Below the pieces are notes generated by a model. The model ran no database searches. It saw only the letters and a list, made by a program, of their open reading frames with translations, and was not told the DNA's origin. From an uncultured Treponema sp. (GTDB taxonomy: Bacteria; Spirochaetota; Spirochaetia; Treponematales; Treponemataceae): a DNA stretch of 11,828 nucleotides. A program made the translations under genes and the position numbers. The stretch lies in assembly GCA_905373565.1 (NCBI GenBank), contig CAJPTT010000030.1, positions 1 through 11,828 on the forward strand. Reading direction: 5' to 3'. Below, piece by piece: positions 1 to 6,997 of this stretch; the first letter of the stretch is position 1, and the number at the start of each line of letters is the position of its first letter.

Positions 1-203
1 GTTTTGCTCAATATTTGGAAGATAAACGACTCGAAAAAGCTCAAACGCTGATTGCGGAAGACACGAAAGCATCGCTTACCGTTTTAGCGGAACGCTGCGG
101 TTATGCAAACATCCAAACATTCCGCCGTGCATTTAAAAAGCGGTACGGACTTACGCCTTCGGAATTTAAACGCCAAGTATTTACAGAAAAATCCGGATTA
201 TAA
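1..203 (+). CDS. AraC/XylS-family transcriptional regulator, C-terminal fragment (5' end outside window)
   Basis: The frame is open from the left edge (first complete codon at base 3) to TAA at 201-203, giving about 66 residues, so only the end of the protein is seen. It contains the second helix-turn-helix of an AraC-type DNA-binding domain. The pattern is a Y-L-E-D-K-R-L-E-K-A-type helix, then the HTH around LAERCGYANIQTFRRAFKKR, then the typical closing G-L-T-P-S-E-F-K-R. In this family the domain binds promoter DNA as a transcriptional activator or repressor, and an N-terminal part (not visible) senses a ligand or partner. The nine residues after the domain are an ordinary tail. It converges on the gene at 267-1109 with a 63 bp gap and no strong terminator. 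A TTG at 15 is an internal codon, not the real start. The target genes cannot be told from this fragment. Confidence 0.85.
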   Translation, partial: FAQYLEDKRLEKAQTLIAEDTKASLTVLAERCGYANIQTFRRAFKKRYGLTPSEFKRQVFTEKSGL

Positions 204-266
204 GGCATCGTTTTACCAGCCTTTCCTGCCGACGCCTTTGAAAAGATCATTTCCGTAAGCCTATTT

Positions 267-1109
267 TCAAAAGGACGAGGGGTTGTATTTCTCATGATAT
301 ACCCGCTCATACAAAAACCGTTTATCTTCTTCAAAAAGATTTTCAAACACAAAACCGAGAACAGCACAGTTGCTTTTGGGGATAAAATGAGAAAACAAGC
401 TGCGGCCATTACTGTGGATGACACGATGAGGAAAGTGCAGAACGAACCGAAGTGCTTGCCGTTTCCCGATCGAAACGGCATAACGGTCTCTGCAACCGCA
501 GATGAGTATTTTACTGTCGATAAACAACATATACAGTTCGCCGGATGTGGAGGGATTAAACATCATAAATGTTTGCCGTTCGAACTCGTGCAGCCTGTAT
601 AAAAAAAGCGGAAAAATATTCTGCGCTAATGTCTTTTCTTCGGCTGTAAATTGTGCGGCAGTTCGATAGGCTGACGGCAAAAAATCGGTAAAAGCAGGGA
701 GATACAGATCCGTATGGATAATCGAATCGAGCGGAAAATATTCGTGCTCGTGCGCGGTAATCGGAGCATTATCCGGTATATGAATTTCCGTAAAAATATT
801 ACTTTTAGGCTGCTCGTCGGGATCATACTTATATGCATTGTCGGGTAACGTTAAAAAACAACCAGCATTATCTGCATGAATAGCCGTATAAAAAACGATA
901 CTTCGTTTCTTGTGATCAAAAAAAACGGCTGTTTTTTTTCCGATAAATTCGGGAAGCCACTGAAAATAAAGTCTACTGTTCTTTATCGTATAGGCGCCGG
1001 ACGGCAACATATAAAAGAGCGCTCCCGATTGCAAAAGAAGCGGGGGGAATTCCTGTAAAAAGGTTTCAAAAACATAGTCATATTCAATTCTCGAGAGCGG
1101 AATCCGCAT
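267..1109 (-). CDS. Conserved-looking hypothetical protein, 280 residues, last gene of the CDF transporter operon
   Basis: I do not recognise this protein. It has no clear signal peptide or membrane segment, is rich in aromatic residues, and alternates short hydrophobic strands with turns, suggesting a beta-rich soluble protein. The last 35 residues (strand-like A-V-L-G-F-V-F followed by an acidic helix L-F-E-E-D-K-R-F-L-Y-E-R) faintly resemble the closing part of a PilZ c-di-GMP domain. The Arg and D/N-x-S-x-x-G binding motifs are not evident, so I do not assign PilZ. The start is well supported: AAGGGGG at 1116-1122 lies 6 nt before the ATG at 1109. Both the ATG and this site lie at or inside the end of the upstream gene, which it overlaps by 26 bp, implying translational coupling. 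It ends with TGA, converging on the AraC fragment. Confidence 0.7.
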   Translation of the reverse strand: MRIPLSRIEYDYVFETFLQEFPPLLLQSGALFYMLPSGAYTIKNSRLYFQWLPEFIGKKTAVFFDHKKRSIVFYTAIHADNAGCFLTLPDNAYKYDPDEQPKSNIFTEIHIPDNAPITAHEHEYFPLDSIIHTDLYLPAFTDFLPSAYRTAAQFTAEEKTLAQNIFPLFLYRLHEFERQTFMMFNPSTSGELYMLFIDSKILICGCRDRYAVSIGKRQALRFVLHFPHRVIHSNGRSLFSHFIPKSNCAVLGFVFENLFEEDKRFLYERVYHEKYNPSSF

Positions 1110-1947
1110 ATTCTGCCCCCTTAAAATCGATATAAGAAATTTTCCATGCAGTGTCTTCTTTTAATGCACCGATTTCCAGCATAATAAAAAGCGGTTGTTC
1201 GTCGTCAGCAAAAAGATTCGGAACATCGGCGATATTCTCCGGCTGTTCTTCGATACCTTCTTTGCCGACTTCGATACCTTCGGTATTTTCGCTAGGAAGA
1301 ACCGTTTGCTCAGACTCTTCATTTTGTGCAATCGTATCTTGCTGCACAGTCGTATTCTGCTGTACAACCACATCCTGTTGCGCAATCGCATTCTGTTGTA
1401 TAGATGTACCTTGGTTTATCGCCGTATCTTGTCCTATCATAGCAGTATCTTGATTTTCATTGACAGTCTCTGCAGTTGCCGGTTTTACAGCCAACCGTAA
1501 AAGTATTATTGCACTGCCGTCTTGTTTAAATGACGGGCGTCCGTAAAACACATGAGAAAAATGAGGAAAATGTTCAAACATAAAATGCCCGAGATAAGGT
1601 AAAAATGCTTTTTGTGTGGTAAACAAAGCGCTGTCAATTGATTTTGCAACAATCGCAGCTGTAATAGTATCACAAAAAGTCAATAAATCTTCGGAGATAT
1701 TTTGATAATCCAATACGCCGAGCTGCGGCAATGAAGGAAGAATATCTCCGTCAGCAATAGTGTCTGCATACGGAACAGGTTTACCGTTCTCAATAGCGTA
1801 CGGTTCCGGAATCGCCGGAATAGCTAAATCATTCAATTCTTCCCATTGAATAGAGTCAAAATATGTTTTATTTTGCTCCCGCAGAGATTCCGAACAGAGC
1901 GGTAACAGCACTACTATGAAAAAAGCTGTGCACCATTTTTTTTGCAC
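1084..1947 (-). CDS. Exported protein of unknown function with a Gln-rich hexapeptide repeat
   Basis: The protein is 287 residues from a GTG start at 1947, which shares one base with the TAG stop of the CDF transporter (TAGTG); AGGA lies just upstream. An in-frame GTG at 1989 would give 14 more residues but would bury the signal peptide. From 1947 the N-terminus is M-Q-K-K-W-C followed by a hydrophobic stretch to about residue 17 and C-S-E-S, a typical export signal. LPLC is not a good lipobox, so it is more likely cleaved by signal peptidase I than a lipoprotein. Residues about 30-155 form a unique region, 173-208 are six tandem hexapeptides, 209-245 are acidic, and the last 40 residues (hydrophobic strand, then W-K-I-S-Y-I-D-F-K-G) look like a small beta domain. 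No family is recognised. Operon position between a metal transporter and another unknown suggests a shared envelope role, as inference only. Confidence 0.75.
   Translation of the reverse strand: MQKKWCTAFFIVVLLPLCSESLREQNKTYFDSIQWEELNDLAIPAIPEPYAIENGKPVPYADTIADGDILPSLPQLGVLDYQNISEDLLTFCDTITAAIVAKSIDSALFTTQKAFLPYLGHFMFEHFPHFSHVFYGRPSFKQDGSAIILLRLAVKPATAETVNENQDTAMIGQDTAINQGTSIQQNAIAQQDVVVQQNTTVQQDTIAQNEESEQTVLPSENTEGIEVGKEGIEEQPENIADVPNLFADDEQPLFIMLEIGALKEDTAWKISYIDFKGAEYADSALEN
1116..1122 (-). promoter_or_regulatory. Shine-Dalgarno site of the 280-residue hypothetical protein
   Basis: AAGGGGG on the minus strand lies 6 nt before the ATG at 1109. It sits inside the 3' end of the preceding gene (stop at 1084-1086), so ribosomes finishing that gene would be well placed to start this one. 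Confidence 0.6.
1324..1431 (-). repeat. Six in-frame 18-bp repeats encoding Gln-rich hexapeptides
   Basis: Reading the minus strand, six consecutive 18-bp units encode QDTAIN, QGTSIQ, QNAIAQ, QDVVVQ, QNTTVQ and QDTIAQ. Each starts with Gln, most end with Gln, and the middle alternates polar and small hydrophobic residues. The units are diverged at the DNA level, so this is an old or selected array, not a recent expansion. A partial related unit (NQDTAM) precedes it. Because the unit is a multiple of three, copy-number change would alter protein length without shifting the frame. Confidence 0.8.
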
Positions 1948-2915
1948 TATCCTATCTCTCCCATATCTTCTAATGATAATCCGTAGCACTCCCCTTCCCT
2001 ATCGGAATTATAGGGTTCAATATGGATCACAATATCATAGACATTCCCAAGCGCCTGTCGAATCACGAGCGAAGTTTTTTCGGCAATATTATGTGCTTCA
2101 CTTACCGGCATCGATCCGTCTACCTCAATATCCAAATCGATGTCCCAAAGGTTAGCCATTTTTCGTATACGCGCCCGATGAGGATTTTTAACTTCCGGAA
2201 TGGTGGCTACGGCGCTGAAAAGCCGTTCATAAAGCTGCTTATTGGTATTTCCGTCCATTAATTCAACATTGAGTTCGATAAAAAGTGTAACAGCCGATTT
2301 GATAATGAGACATGAAACAATCAATGCAATAAGAGGATCGAAGTACGGCGCATGGAATAACAGAGAAATGATAAAACCGATAAGTACCGATGATGAAATG
2401 ACGATGTCGTTTACCATATTGCGTGCATTGGCAAGTATCATCAAACTTTGCGCTTTTTTACCGAGGAAATACTGATTAAGCGCAAGCAAGAGTTTTCCCG
2501 CAATAGATATCGCCGTTACGATTATCGCAATGCGCTGCGGCATCGGAAGCAGCGCCCCTTTATATACCTGTATCAATTTGTTAATTGAAGCGATAAAGAG
2601 CTGAATGCCTGCAAACATAATGATAAATGCCAATACCATAGAAGCGATGGTTTCGGCACGCTGCCGTCCCCACGGATAGCGGGAATCCGACGGTTTATTG
2701 ATGACAAAACTGACGAGCACAGCCATCACGGCGATGCCGACATCAGTAGTCGTATCGATACCGTCTCCCAACACGGCAAGACTGCCTGTTATAAGCCCGA
2801 CGGTAAGTTTTAGTATGCAGAGAAGCAAATTACCGCCGAGCGCGATAAAAGATGCCGTGCGCATAATCTCGGTGCGTGTATTCTGTGTAAGCGTATTTTT
2901 ATCGGTAGGCTGCAT
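1947..2915 (-). CDS. Cation diffusion facilitator (CDF) family metal-ion transporter
   Basis: This 322-residue inner-membrane protein should export divalent metal ions in exchange for protons. There are about six membrane segments in residues 20-215, followed by a cytoplasmic ferredoxin-like domain (about 220-302). Aligned by eye to E. coli YiiP, the TM2 site is D54-x3-D58 (in GDGIDTTTDVG). TM5 has N166-x3-D170 where YiiP has His-x3-Asp. The cytoplasmic metal site looks conserved as H246, H275, H298 and E300 (in VIHIEP). The TM5 His-to-Asn change means the metal cannot be read from the usual zinc/iron rules. The ATG at 2915 has only a distant AAAGAG 12 nt upstream; a second in-frame ATG at residue 18 is possible. 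It is the first gene of a three-gene overlapping unit. Confidence 0.93.
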   Translation of the reverse strand: MQPTDKNTLTQNTRTEIMRTASFIALGGNLLLCILKLTVGLITGSLAVLGDGIDTTTDVGIAVMAVLVSFVINKPSDSRYPWGRQRAETIASMVLAFIIMFAGIQLFIASINKLIQVYKGALLPMPQRIAIIVTAISIAGKLLLALNQYFLGKKAQSLMILANARNMVNDIVISSSVLIGFIISLLFHAPYFDPLIALIVSCLIIKSAVTLFIELNVELMDGNTNKQLYERLFSAVATIPEVKNPHRARIRKMANLWDIDLDIEVDGSMPVSEAHNIAEKTSLVIRQALGNVYDIVIHIEPYNSDREGECYGLSLEDMGEIG

Positions 2916-2972
2916 TTAGGCGTAAAACTCTTTAATGATGTCGGTATCGCTGCACAAATCAATATGGTTCAT
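2916..2972 (-). other. Possible 18-codon leader ORF abutting the CDF transporter start
   Basis: ATG at 2972 opens an 18-codon frame (MNHIDLCSDTDIIKEFYA) whose TAA stop lies directly before, and in frame with, the transporter ATG (TAAATG). No Shine-Dalgarno precedes its ATG, but a candidate promoter would start transcription close to it. It may be a leader peptide that couples translation into the transporter, or just an open stretch by chance. The AAAGAG nearest the transporter start lies inside this ORF. Confidence 0.25.
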
Positions 2973-2979
2973 ATATTCA

Positions 2980-3008
2980 AGTGTATCTTATAATACCTTC
3001 CGATGCAA
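2980..3008 (-). promoter_or_regulatory. Candidate sigma-70-type promoter of the CDF operon
   Basis: On the minus strand TTGCAT (3003-3008) and TACACT (2980-2985) are separated by 17 bp. Predicted transcription would begin near 2972, about 57 nt before the transporter ATG. The match is moderate (TTGnnn, and TAnnnT with one more weak match), so it is a candidate only. This 150 bp gap (2916-3065) otherwise shows just the short leader ORF and a weak inverted repeat at 3040-3063. Confidence 0.3.
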
Positions 3009-3065
3009 GACATTTCTAGCATAGGAACTCTTGAAAACATTGCAAACGGCAGCTGTCCTGCAACC

Positions 3066-4004
3066 TCATATTACTTTTAAAAAACTCAATATAAAGACAA
3101 TACCGAAAATAGTAATACACGATATAACGGTTGAGAAAATAACAACTTGAGCGGCAAGTTCGCGATCGCAGCCAAGCTGTTCGGCCATAACTGCCGAAAT
3201 AACGGCTGTAGGAGAACCATATAGAGCGACTAACGCTACAATCTCATCGGAGTCGAATCCGAGATAAATAGCAAGCGTAAGAAAAATCAACGGCATACCG
3301 ATGAGTTTTCCTGAGACGGTAATCAATAGATTTCTAACATTCGCCGAAACTTTTGCAAAATCAAGCATCGCACCGAGTACGATAATTGGGAAAACACTGC
3401 CCGTCTTTGCGATATCCGTCAACGATTTATCCAAGAAAAGAGGCACAGGAAAATGCAACAAAGATACAATAATTCCTAAAACAGAGGCAATTATCATGTG
3501 ATTTTTTAACACATCTATTATTAACCGCTTTTTATTTACGATGTAACCGCCGTAAATTGAAAGCAGAACAACGGCAGCAGCATTAAAGACCGGAATAATA
3601 ACCATAATAAGCATCGATGCCAATACCGAACTGTTTTCTCCTGCAATATAAGAAGAAAGTGGAATTCCGAGCATCACAAAATTACTTCTAAATGTCCCTT
3701 GTATAATAACGCCTTGTTTTTTTCTATCTTTTTCAAAAAAAGGCACAATGATAACAAGTAGAAAAATAGCTGCGAGGATAGTCCCAGCAGCATATAAAAC
3801 AAAACGTAAATCAAAAATCTCGTTTAAATTTATTCTTCTGATATTGTTAAAGGTTACAATAGGTAATAGCAAATCAAAGCATAATTTATTAAGCTGTGCA
3901 ATCGTCGTTTTGCTAAGGTAGCCTTGCTGTCTTAAAAAATAACCGAAACCTACTAAGAGAACAACCGGCATTACAGCATTAAATGCTACCAAGAAGCTGC
4001 CCAT
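3066..4004 (-). CDS. AEC-family (auxin efflux carrier-like) transporter
   Basis: This 312-residue integral membrane protein has about ten hydrophobic segments in two five-helix halves, matching the AEC/BART-superfamily permease layout. Typical features are the opening A-V-M-P-V-V-L-L-V-G-F-G-Y, a first-half N-x-x-x-L-G-I-P-L segment (in RSNFVMLGIPLS), and the second-half Y-G-S-P-T-A-V-I-S-A-V-M-A-E-Q segment. Family members move organic anions such as malate, or related small metabolites; the substrate here is unknown. The frame extends to an upstream in-frame start at 4076 inside the preceding gene. I choose the ATG at 4004 because AAGG lies 6 nt upstream, the hydrophobic region begins there, and it follows the chemoreceptor stop after a single base. 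That spacing implies co-transcription and translational coupling with the chemoreceptor. Confidence 0.9.
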   Translation of the reverse strand: MGSFLVAFNAVMPVVLLVGFGYFLRQQGYLSKTTIAQLNKLCFDLLLPIVTFNNIRRINLNEIFDLRFVLYAAGTILAAIFLLVIIVPFFEKDRKKQGVIIQGTFRSNFVMLGIPLSSYIAGENSSVLASMLIMVIIPVFNAAAVVLLSIYGGYIVNKKRLIIDVLKNHMIIASVLGIIVSLLHFPVPLFLDKSLTDIAKTGSVFPIIVLGAMLDFAKVSANVRNLLITVSGKLIGMPLIFLTLAIYLGFDSDEIVALVALYGSPTAVISAVMAEQLGCDRELAAQVVIFSTVISCITIFGIVFILSFLKVI

Positions 4005-4005
4005 G

Positions 4006-6081
4006 TTAAACCTTAAATTTTCCGATCTCGTTCGTAACGCTTGCGGCGTTTTTCTCGTTGTTAAGGGCGATAGCATTCACTTCCTGCATTGATTTATTAA
4101 CGTCCGCTATTCCGGCCGTCATCTCTGCCATACTTTGTGTAATAACCTCCGACAGATTGGCAAGTTTTCTGATACCGGCAGAAATATCGGTCGCTTCGGA
4201 TAGTATTTCATTTGAATCTGTTTTTACTTTAGATGTTATGGCATTCATTCCATTAATCACATTTAAAACTTCTTCACCGCCCTGCATTTGCTCCTTCATA
4301 GTACGAATCATGCCGTCTTCCTGCCGATAGATAAAGTCCATCATAGCGCTGATTTTTTCAAACTGCTCCGCTACCAGAGGGCCGGCGCCGTTAAGGCTCT
4401 CGATTTTATGTTTGAGCTCTTCCAAAACCTTTGTAATACTTGTACCTTGAGCGCCCGATTCCTCTGCCAACTTCCGTATCTCATCGGCGACGACCGCAAA
4501 TCCCTTCCCTGCTTCTCCGGCATGAGCTGCCTCAATTGCGGCATTCATTGCAAGAAGGTTTGTTTGACTTGCAGTGTTTTGAATAACGGTAATGGCATCG
4601 AGAAGACTTTCCGATTGTTCCGTAACAACCTTGGTTACCTCGACAACCATAGCGACGGTCTCTTTACCGGTATGAGTTGTTTTTTCAAGAGTTTTAATCG
4701 ATTGGAGATTCTTTTCAGCCCGCTCCTGCAAAGTTCGGATGTTTTTTACAATTTCTTCAATTGAAACCGATGAGCCGGAAATACTTTTAGCTTGATTATC
4801 AATGTGAGAATCAAGGCTTGACATCGTTTGGGCAATGGCATCGATTTTTGCAGATGTTTCATTAACTTCCGTATGCTGTACCATTACCCTGTCTTTTACA
4901 CTTTCGATATTCCCTGTTATTTGATTCAAAGCTGCGGCAGAATTCTCCGTCCGCGCAGATAATATCTGACTAACCGACTGCATGTTTTTTGCCGTATCGG
5001 TGATAACCGAAAAAGAGGCGCGGATTTTTTCTATTGCATTATTCATCGATAAAGCGATGGATCCGAGTTCATCGGAATGCACTGCAGCTTGAGCGGTAAA
5101 ATCTCCTTCTGCGATCTTATTAAAAATAGCATTGAGTTTAACAAAACGCCTGAATACATAGCCGAGCATCACCTGACTTATTCCAATAATCAGCACCAAT
5201 AAAATACACATCCATAAAAGAGAATAGCCGAAAAAAGAACTGATGGACGGTACAAAGTCTTTTTCCGGAACTGCAAGGATTGTATAATAGGGTGAAGCGT
5301 TGAACTGCTTTTTGACAACGATAACTCTGCCGAGCGAAGGATCGTCATAGTATTGAAGATTGCTATACCCCGTTAAGTTTGAAAGAGTACCGATCACGCT
5401 ATTGATTTTTTTATTTGTAAAGTCGCCATTTGAACAAAGCAACAGCATATCAGCCTCATCCATGAGTCCGATCCATGATTGCGGGCTGGGCAGCGATTTA
5501 CTGATTTTATTAACAGCCTTTTGTAAATCAATTGACATACCGGCTAATCCGATCGGTTCTCCCATCGAATTAAATATTTTTACGTCAAACCAAAAATTCG
5601 TTTCATTAAGTGTCTTATTATAATCCGTATTATAAAATAACGCCTCTGGGCTTTTCATAATCGTAAAAAACCAAGAATCATCGGTTTCGGTCAGCACATC
5701 TTTTTTTATCTGTTTATTATTATCGATAACATAGTAACTACCGGTTAATCTCGAAGCGACAAAGCAAGTTGAAAACTGTTCATCTGTACTAAGCTTAATA
5801 AGTTTTTCGGTAACTTTAGATCCGTTTTCGGTATCTTTTTCATAGTCTTCAAGCCAATCTATCAAATAAGACTCTCTCGCTAAATCTTGTGAAAGCGCTA
5901 ACCCCACTGTAAGGTTTGTCTGCAATTCGAAACACGAGGTATCCAACATACAGGGTACGGTCTTATAAAAACTACTTTCAATATACGCCTTTGCCTGCAT
6001 AACGCTAAAAGCCAGGGCTCCGCAAACAGTAATAATAAGCGTCGTTACCAAAAACAAGTTAACTGATGTTCGTATTTTCAT
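4006..6081 (-). CDS. Methyl-accepting chemotaxis protein with periplasmic dCache-like sensor
   Basis: This 691-residue transmembrane chemoreceptor should control swimming through CheW/CheA. The order is TM1 (about 7-29), a periplasmic sensor of about 250 residues resembling dCache_1, TM2 (about 283-305), HAMP (about 306-358) and a long coiled-coil signalling domain. The conserved hairpin tip (about 503-545) contains the hallmark TNLLAMNAAIEAAHAGEAGK. The tail ends E-I-G-K-F-K-V, with no CheR-docking pentapeptide. The start is the second ATG (6081): GGGAGA stands right before it, while the ATG four codons upstream (6093) has no ribosome site. In the membrane-distal sensor module the stretch DDSWFF falls where amino-acid-sensing dCache domains have an Arg before W-Y, so an amino-acid ligand is less likely. 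The AEC permease gene follows after one base, suggesting a receptor linked to the substrate that the permease moves. Confidence 0.95.
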   Translation of the reverse strand: MKIRTSVNLFLVTTLIITVCGALAFSVMQAKAYIESSFYKTVPCMLDTSCFELQTNLTVGLALSQDLARESYLIDWLEDYEKDTENGSKVTEKLIKLSTDEQFSTCFVASRLTGSYYVIDNNKQIKKDVLTETDDSWFFTIMKSPEALFYNTDYNKTLNETNFWFDVKIFNSMGEPIGLAGMSIDLQKAVNKISKSLPSPQSWIGLMDEADMLLLCSNGDFTNKKINSVIGTLSNLTGYSNLQYYDDPSLGRVIVVKKQFNASPYYTILAVPEKDFVPSISSFFGYSLLWMCILLVLIIGISQVMLGYVFRRFVKLNAIFNKIAEGDFTAQAAVHSDELGSIALSMNNAIEKIRASFSVITDTAKNMQSVSQILSARTENSAAALNQITGNIESVKDRVMVQHTEVNETSAKIDAIAQTMSSLDSHIDNQAKSISGSSVSIEEIVKNIRTLQERAEKNLQSIKTLEKTTHTGKETVAMVVEVTKVVTEQSESLLDAITVIQNTASQTNLLAMNAAIEAAHAGEAGKGFAVVADEIRKLAEESGAQGTSITKVLEELKHKIESLNGAGPLVAEQFEKISAMMDFIYRQEDGMIRTMKEQMQGGEEVLNVINGMNAITSKVKTDSNEILSEATDISAGIRKLANLSEVITQSMAEMTAGIADVNKSMQEVNAIALNNEKNAASVTNEIGKFKV
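4011..4014 (-). promoter_or_regulatory. Shine-Dalgarno site setting the AEC transporter start
   Basis: AAGG on the minus strand lies 6 nt before the ATG at 4004 and within the last codons of the chemoreceptor gene. It supports the start at 4004 over the longer frame starting at 4076, and a coupled arrangement of the two genes. Confidence 0.5.
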
Positions 6082-6085
6082 ATAA

Positions 6086-6091
6086 TCTCCC
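6086..6091 (-). promoter_or_regulatory. Shine-Dalgarno site setting the chemoreceptor start
   Basis: GGGAGA on the minus strand, followed by TTAT and the ATG at 6081, gives good spacing for that start. The upstream ATG at 6093 is preceded only by a pyrimidine-rich stretch, so the shorter protein is favoured. Confidence 0.6.
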
Positions 6092-6147
6092 ATGTAGTTA
6101 GAAAAAAATTGAGATAAGAACCGAAATAATTGTATCGTATTTTCCTA

Positions 6148-6176
6148 ATTATAGCTAGAGCGAATTGGCATTGCAT
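6148..6176 (-). promoter_or_regulatory. Candidate promoter of the chemoreceptor-AEC operon
   Basis: On the minus strand a perfect TATAAT (6148-6153) lies 17 bp after ATGCAA (6171-6176), a poor -35. The predicted start near 6141 gives a leader of about 60 nt before the ATG at 6081. No convincing sigma-28 flagellar-type promoter (TAAA-N15-GCCGATAA) is seen in the 124 bp divergent gap 6082-6205. The gap must also hold the promoter of the plus-strand nuclease gene, for which I see no clear -35/-10 pair. Confidence 0.4.
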
Positions 6177-6205
6177 ATTTTACGATTTTATGGCATATAC
6201 CGAAT

Positions 6206-6997
6206 ATGACTTCTATTATTTCATGGAATGTAAACGGCGTTAGAGCTGCTCAAAAAAAAGGTTTTTTAGACTGGCTTTATACCGAAGAGCCCGATGTACT
6301 CTGCTTACAGGAAACGAAAGCTCGTAAAGAGCAGCTCCCTTCGGAGTTGGTACAGCCGGTTTGGAAAGGGGGAGTCTATAAAACATATTGGCAGGCTGCT
6401 AAAAAACCCGGCTATTCGGGAACTGCGCTCTTTTGCAAAAAGGAACCGCTCAATATCCGTACGATGAATATCGCCGCCTTTGACGATGAAGGACGAGTAA
6501 TTGTTGCCGATTTTGACACGGTATCGGTTATTTCCGCATATTTTCCCAACTCTCAAGAAGGTGGCGCACGGCTCGGCTATAAGCTCGATTTTTGTGCAGC
6601 AATGCTTGAATTTTGTAATGCACTGCAAAAAGAAGGCAGGCATCTCATACTCTGCGGAGACTACAACATCGCTCATAAACCCATAGATCTTGCCAATCCG
6701 AAAGCGAATGAACAAAACCCCGGCTACCTGCCCGAAGAGCGGGCATGGATGGATACTTTTACGCAAGCGGGGTATACCGACACCTTCCGGCATTTTTGCG
6801 CGGAACCCCAACAGTATACGTGGTGGAGCTATCGTTTCCATGCCCGTGAGAAGAACATCGGATGGAGAATAGACTACCACTGTGTGGACAATGCCTTTTT
6901 ACCGAGTATCTGCGAATCATCGATTAAATCCGATGTATTGGGTTCCGACCATTGCCCCATCAAGTTGGTGTGTAAGGAAAAATTCGTTACATTCTAA
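6206..6997 (+). CDS. xth: Exodeoxyribonuclease III (AP endonuclease, base-excision repair)
   Basis: This 263-residue cytoplasmic Mg-dependent nuclease cuts DNA at abasic sites and removes 3'-blocking groups and 3' nucleotides in base-excision repair. The motifs of the EEP/ExoIII fold are all present: S-W-N-V-N-G-V-R-A (6-14), LQETK with metal-binding E36, YFPNS with Y112, GDYN (151-154, catalytic D152 and N154), Y-T-W-W-S-Y-R, W-R-I-D-Y, and GSDH (246-249, the D-H pair). Length is normal for the family. The start fits the conserved N-terminus, but no Shine-Dalgarno precedes the ATG (upstream ACCGAAT). It is divergent from the chemoreceptor and its last 11 bases overlap the 3' end of convergent lptB, so no terminator separates the two. 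Confidence 0.97.
   Translation: MTSIISWNVNGVRAAQKKGFLDWLYTEEPDVLCLQETKARKEQLPSELVQPVWKGGVYKTYWQAAKKPGYSGTALFCKKEPLNIRTMNIAAFDDEGRVIVADFDTVSVISAYFPNSQEGGARLGYKLDFCAAMLEFCNALQKEGRHLILCGDYNIAHKPIDLANPKANEQNPGYLPEERAWMDTFTQAGYTDTFRHFCAEPQQYTWWSYRFHAREKNIGWRIDYHCVDNAFLPSICESSIKSDVLGSDHCPIKLVCKEKFVTF

Noticed and set aside
204..236. Imperfect 7-bp inverted repeat (GGCATCG / CGACGCC) after the AraC gene as a terminator
   Set aside because: One mismatch, a 19-nt loop and no proper T-run; too weak to call.
294..602. Open frame of about 100 codons opposite the 280-residue protein; its end reads LPFELVQPV, close to LPSELVQPV in ExoIII
   Set aside because: The similarity covers nine residues only, in a shadow frame; there is no duplication at the DNA level.
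1161..1391. Alternative minus-strand ORF across the hexapeptide repeat
   Set aside because: It is an out-of-frame reading of the repeat with biased Arg/Leu/Lys content and no start site.
3040..3063. Inverted repeat TTGCA...TGCAA around CAGCTG downstream of the AEC gene as terminator or operator
   Set aside because: The outer stem is only 5 bp and off-centre from the inner palindrome, and is followed by just four T on the minus strand; chance is likely.
6192..6205. GGCATATACCGAAT upstream of the nuclease gene recurs at 11799-11812 within the transglutaminase-fold gene
   Set aside because: One shared 14-mer is expected by chance in a window of this size, and the second copy is coding.
6082..6205. 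Sigma-28 flagellar-type promoter for the chemoreceptor
   Set aside because: TAAA stretches are present but no GCCGATAA-like element lies at the right spacing.
6305..6880. Open reading frame of about 190 codons antisense to the ExoIII gene
   Set aside because: It mirrors a gene with complete ExoIII motifs, has no recognisable domain of its own, and is a codon-bias shadow.
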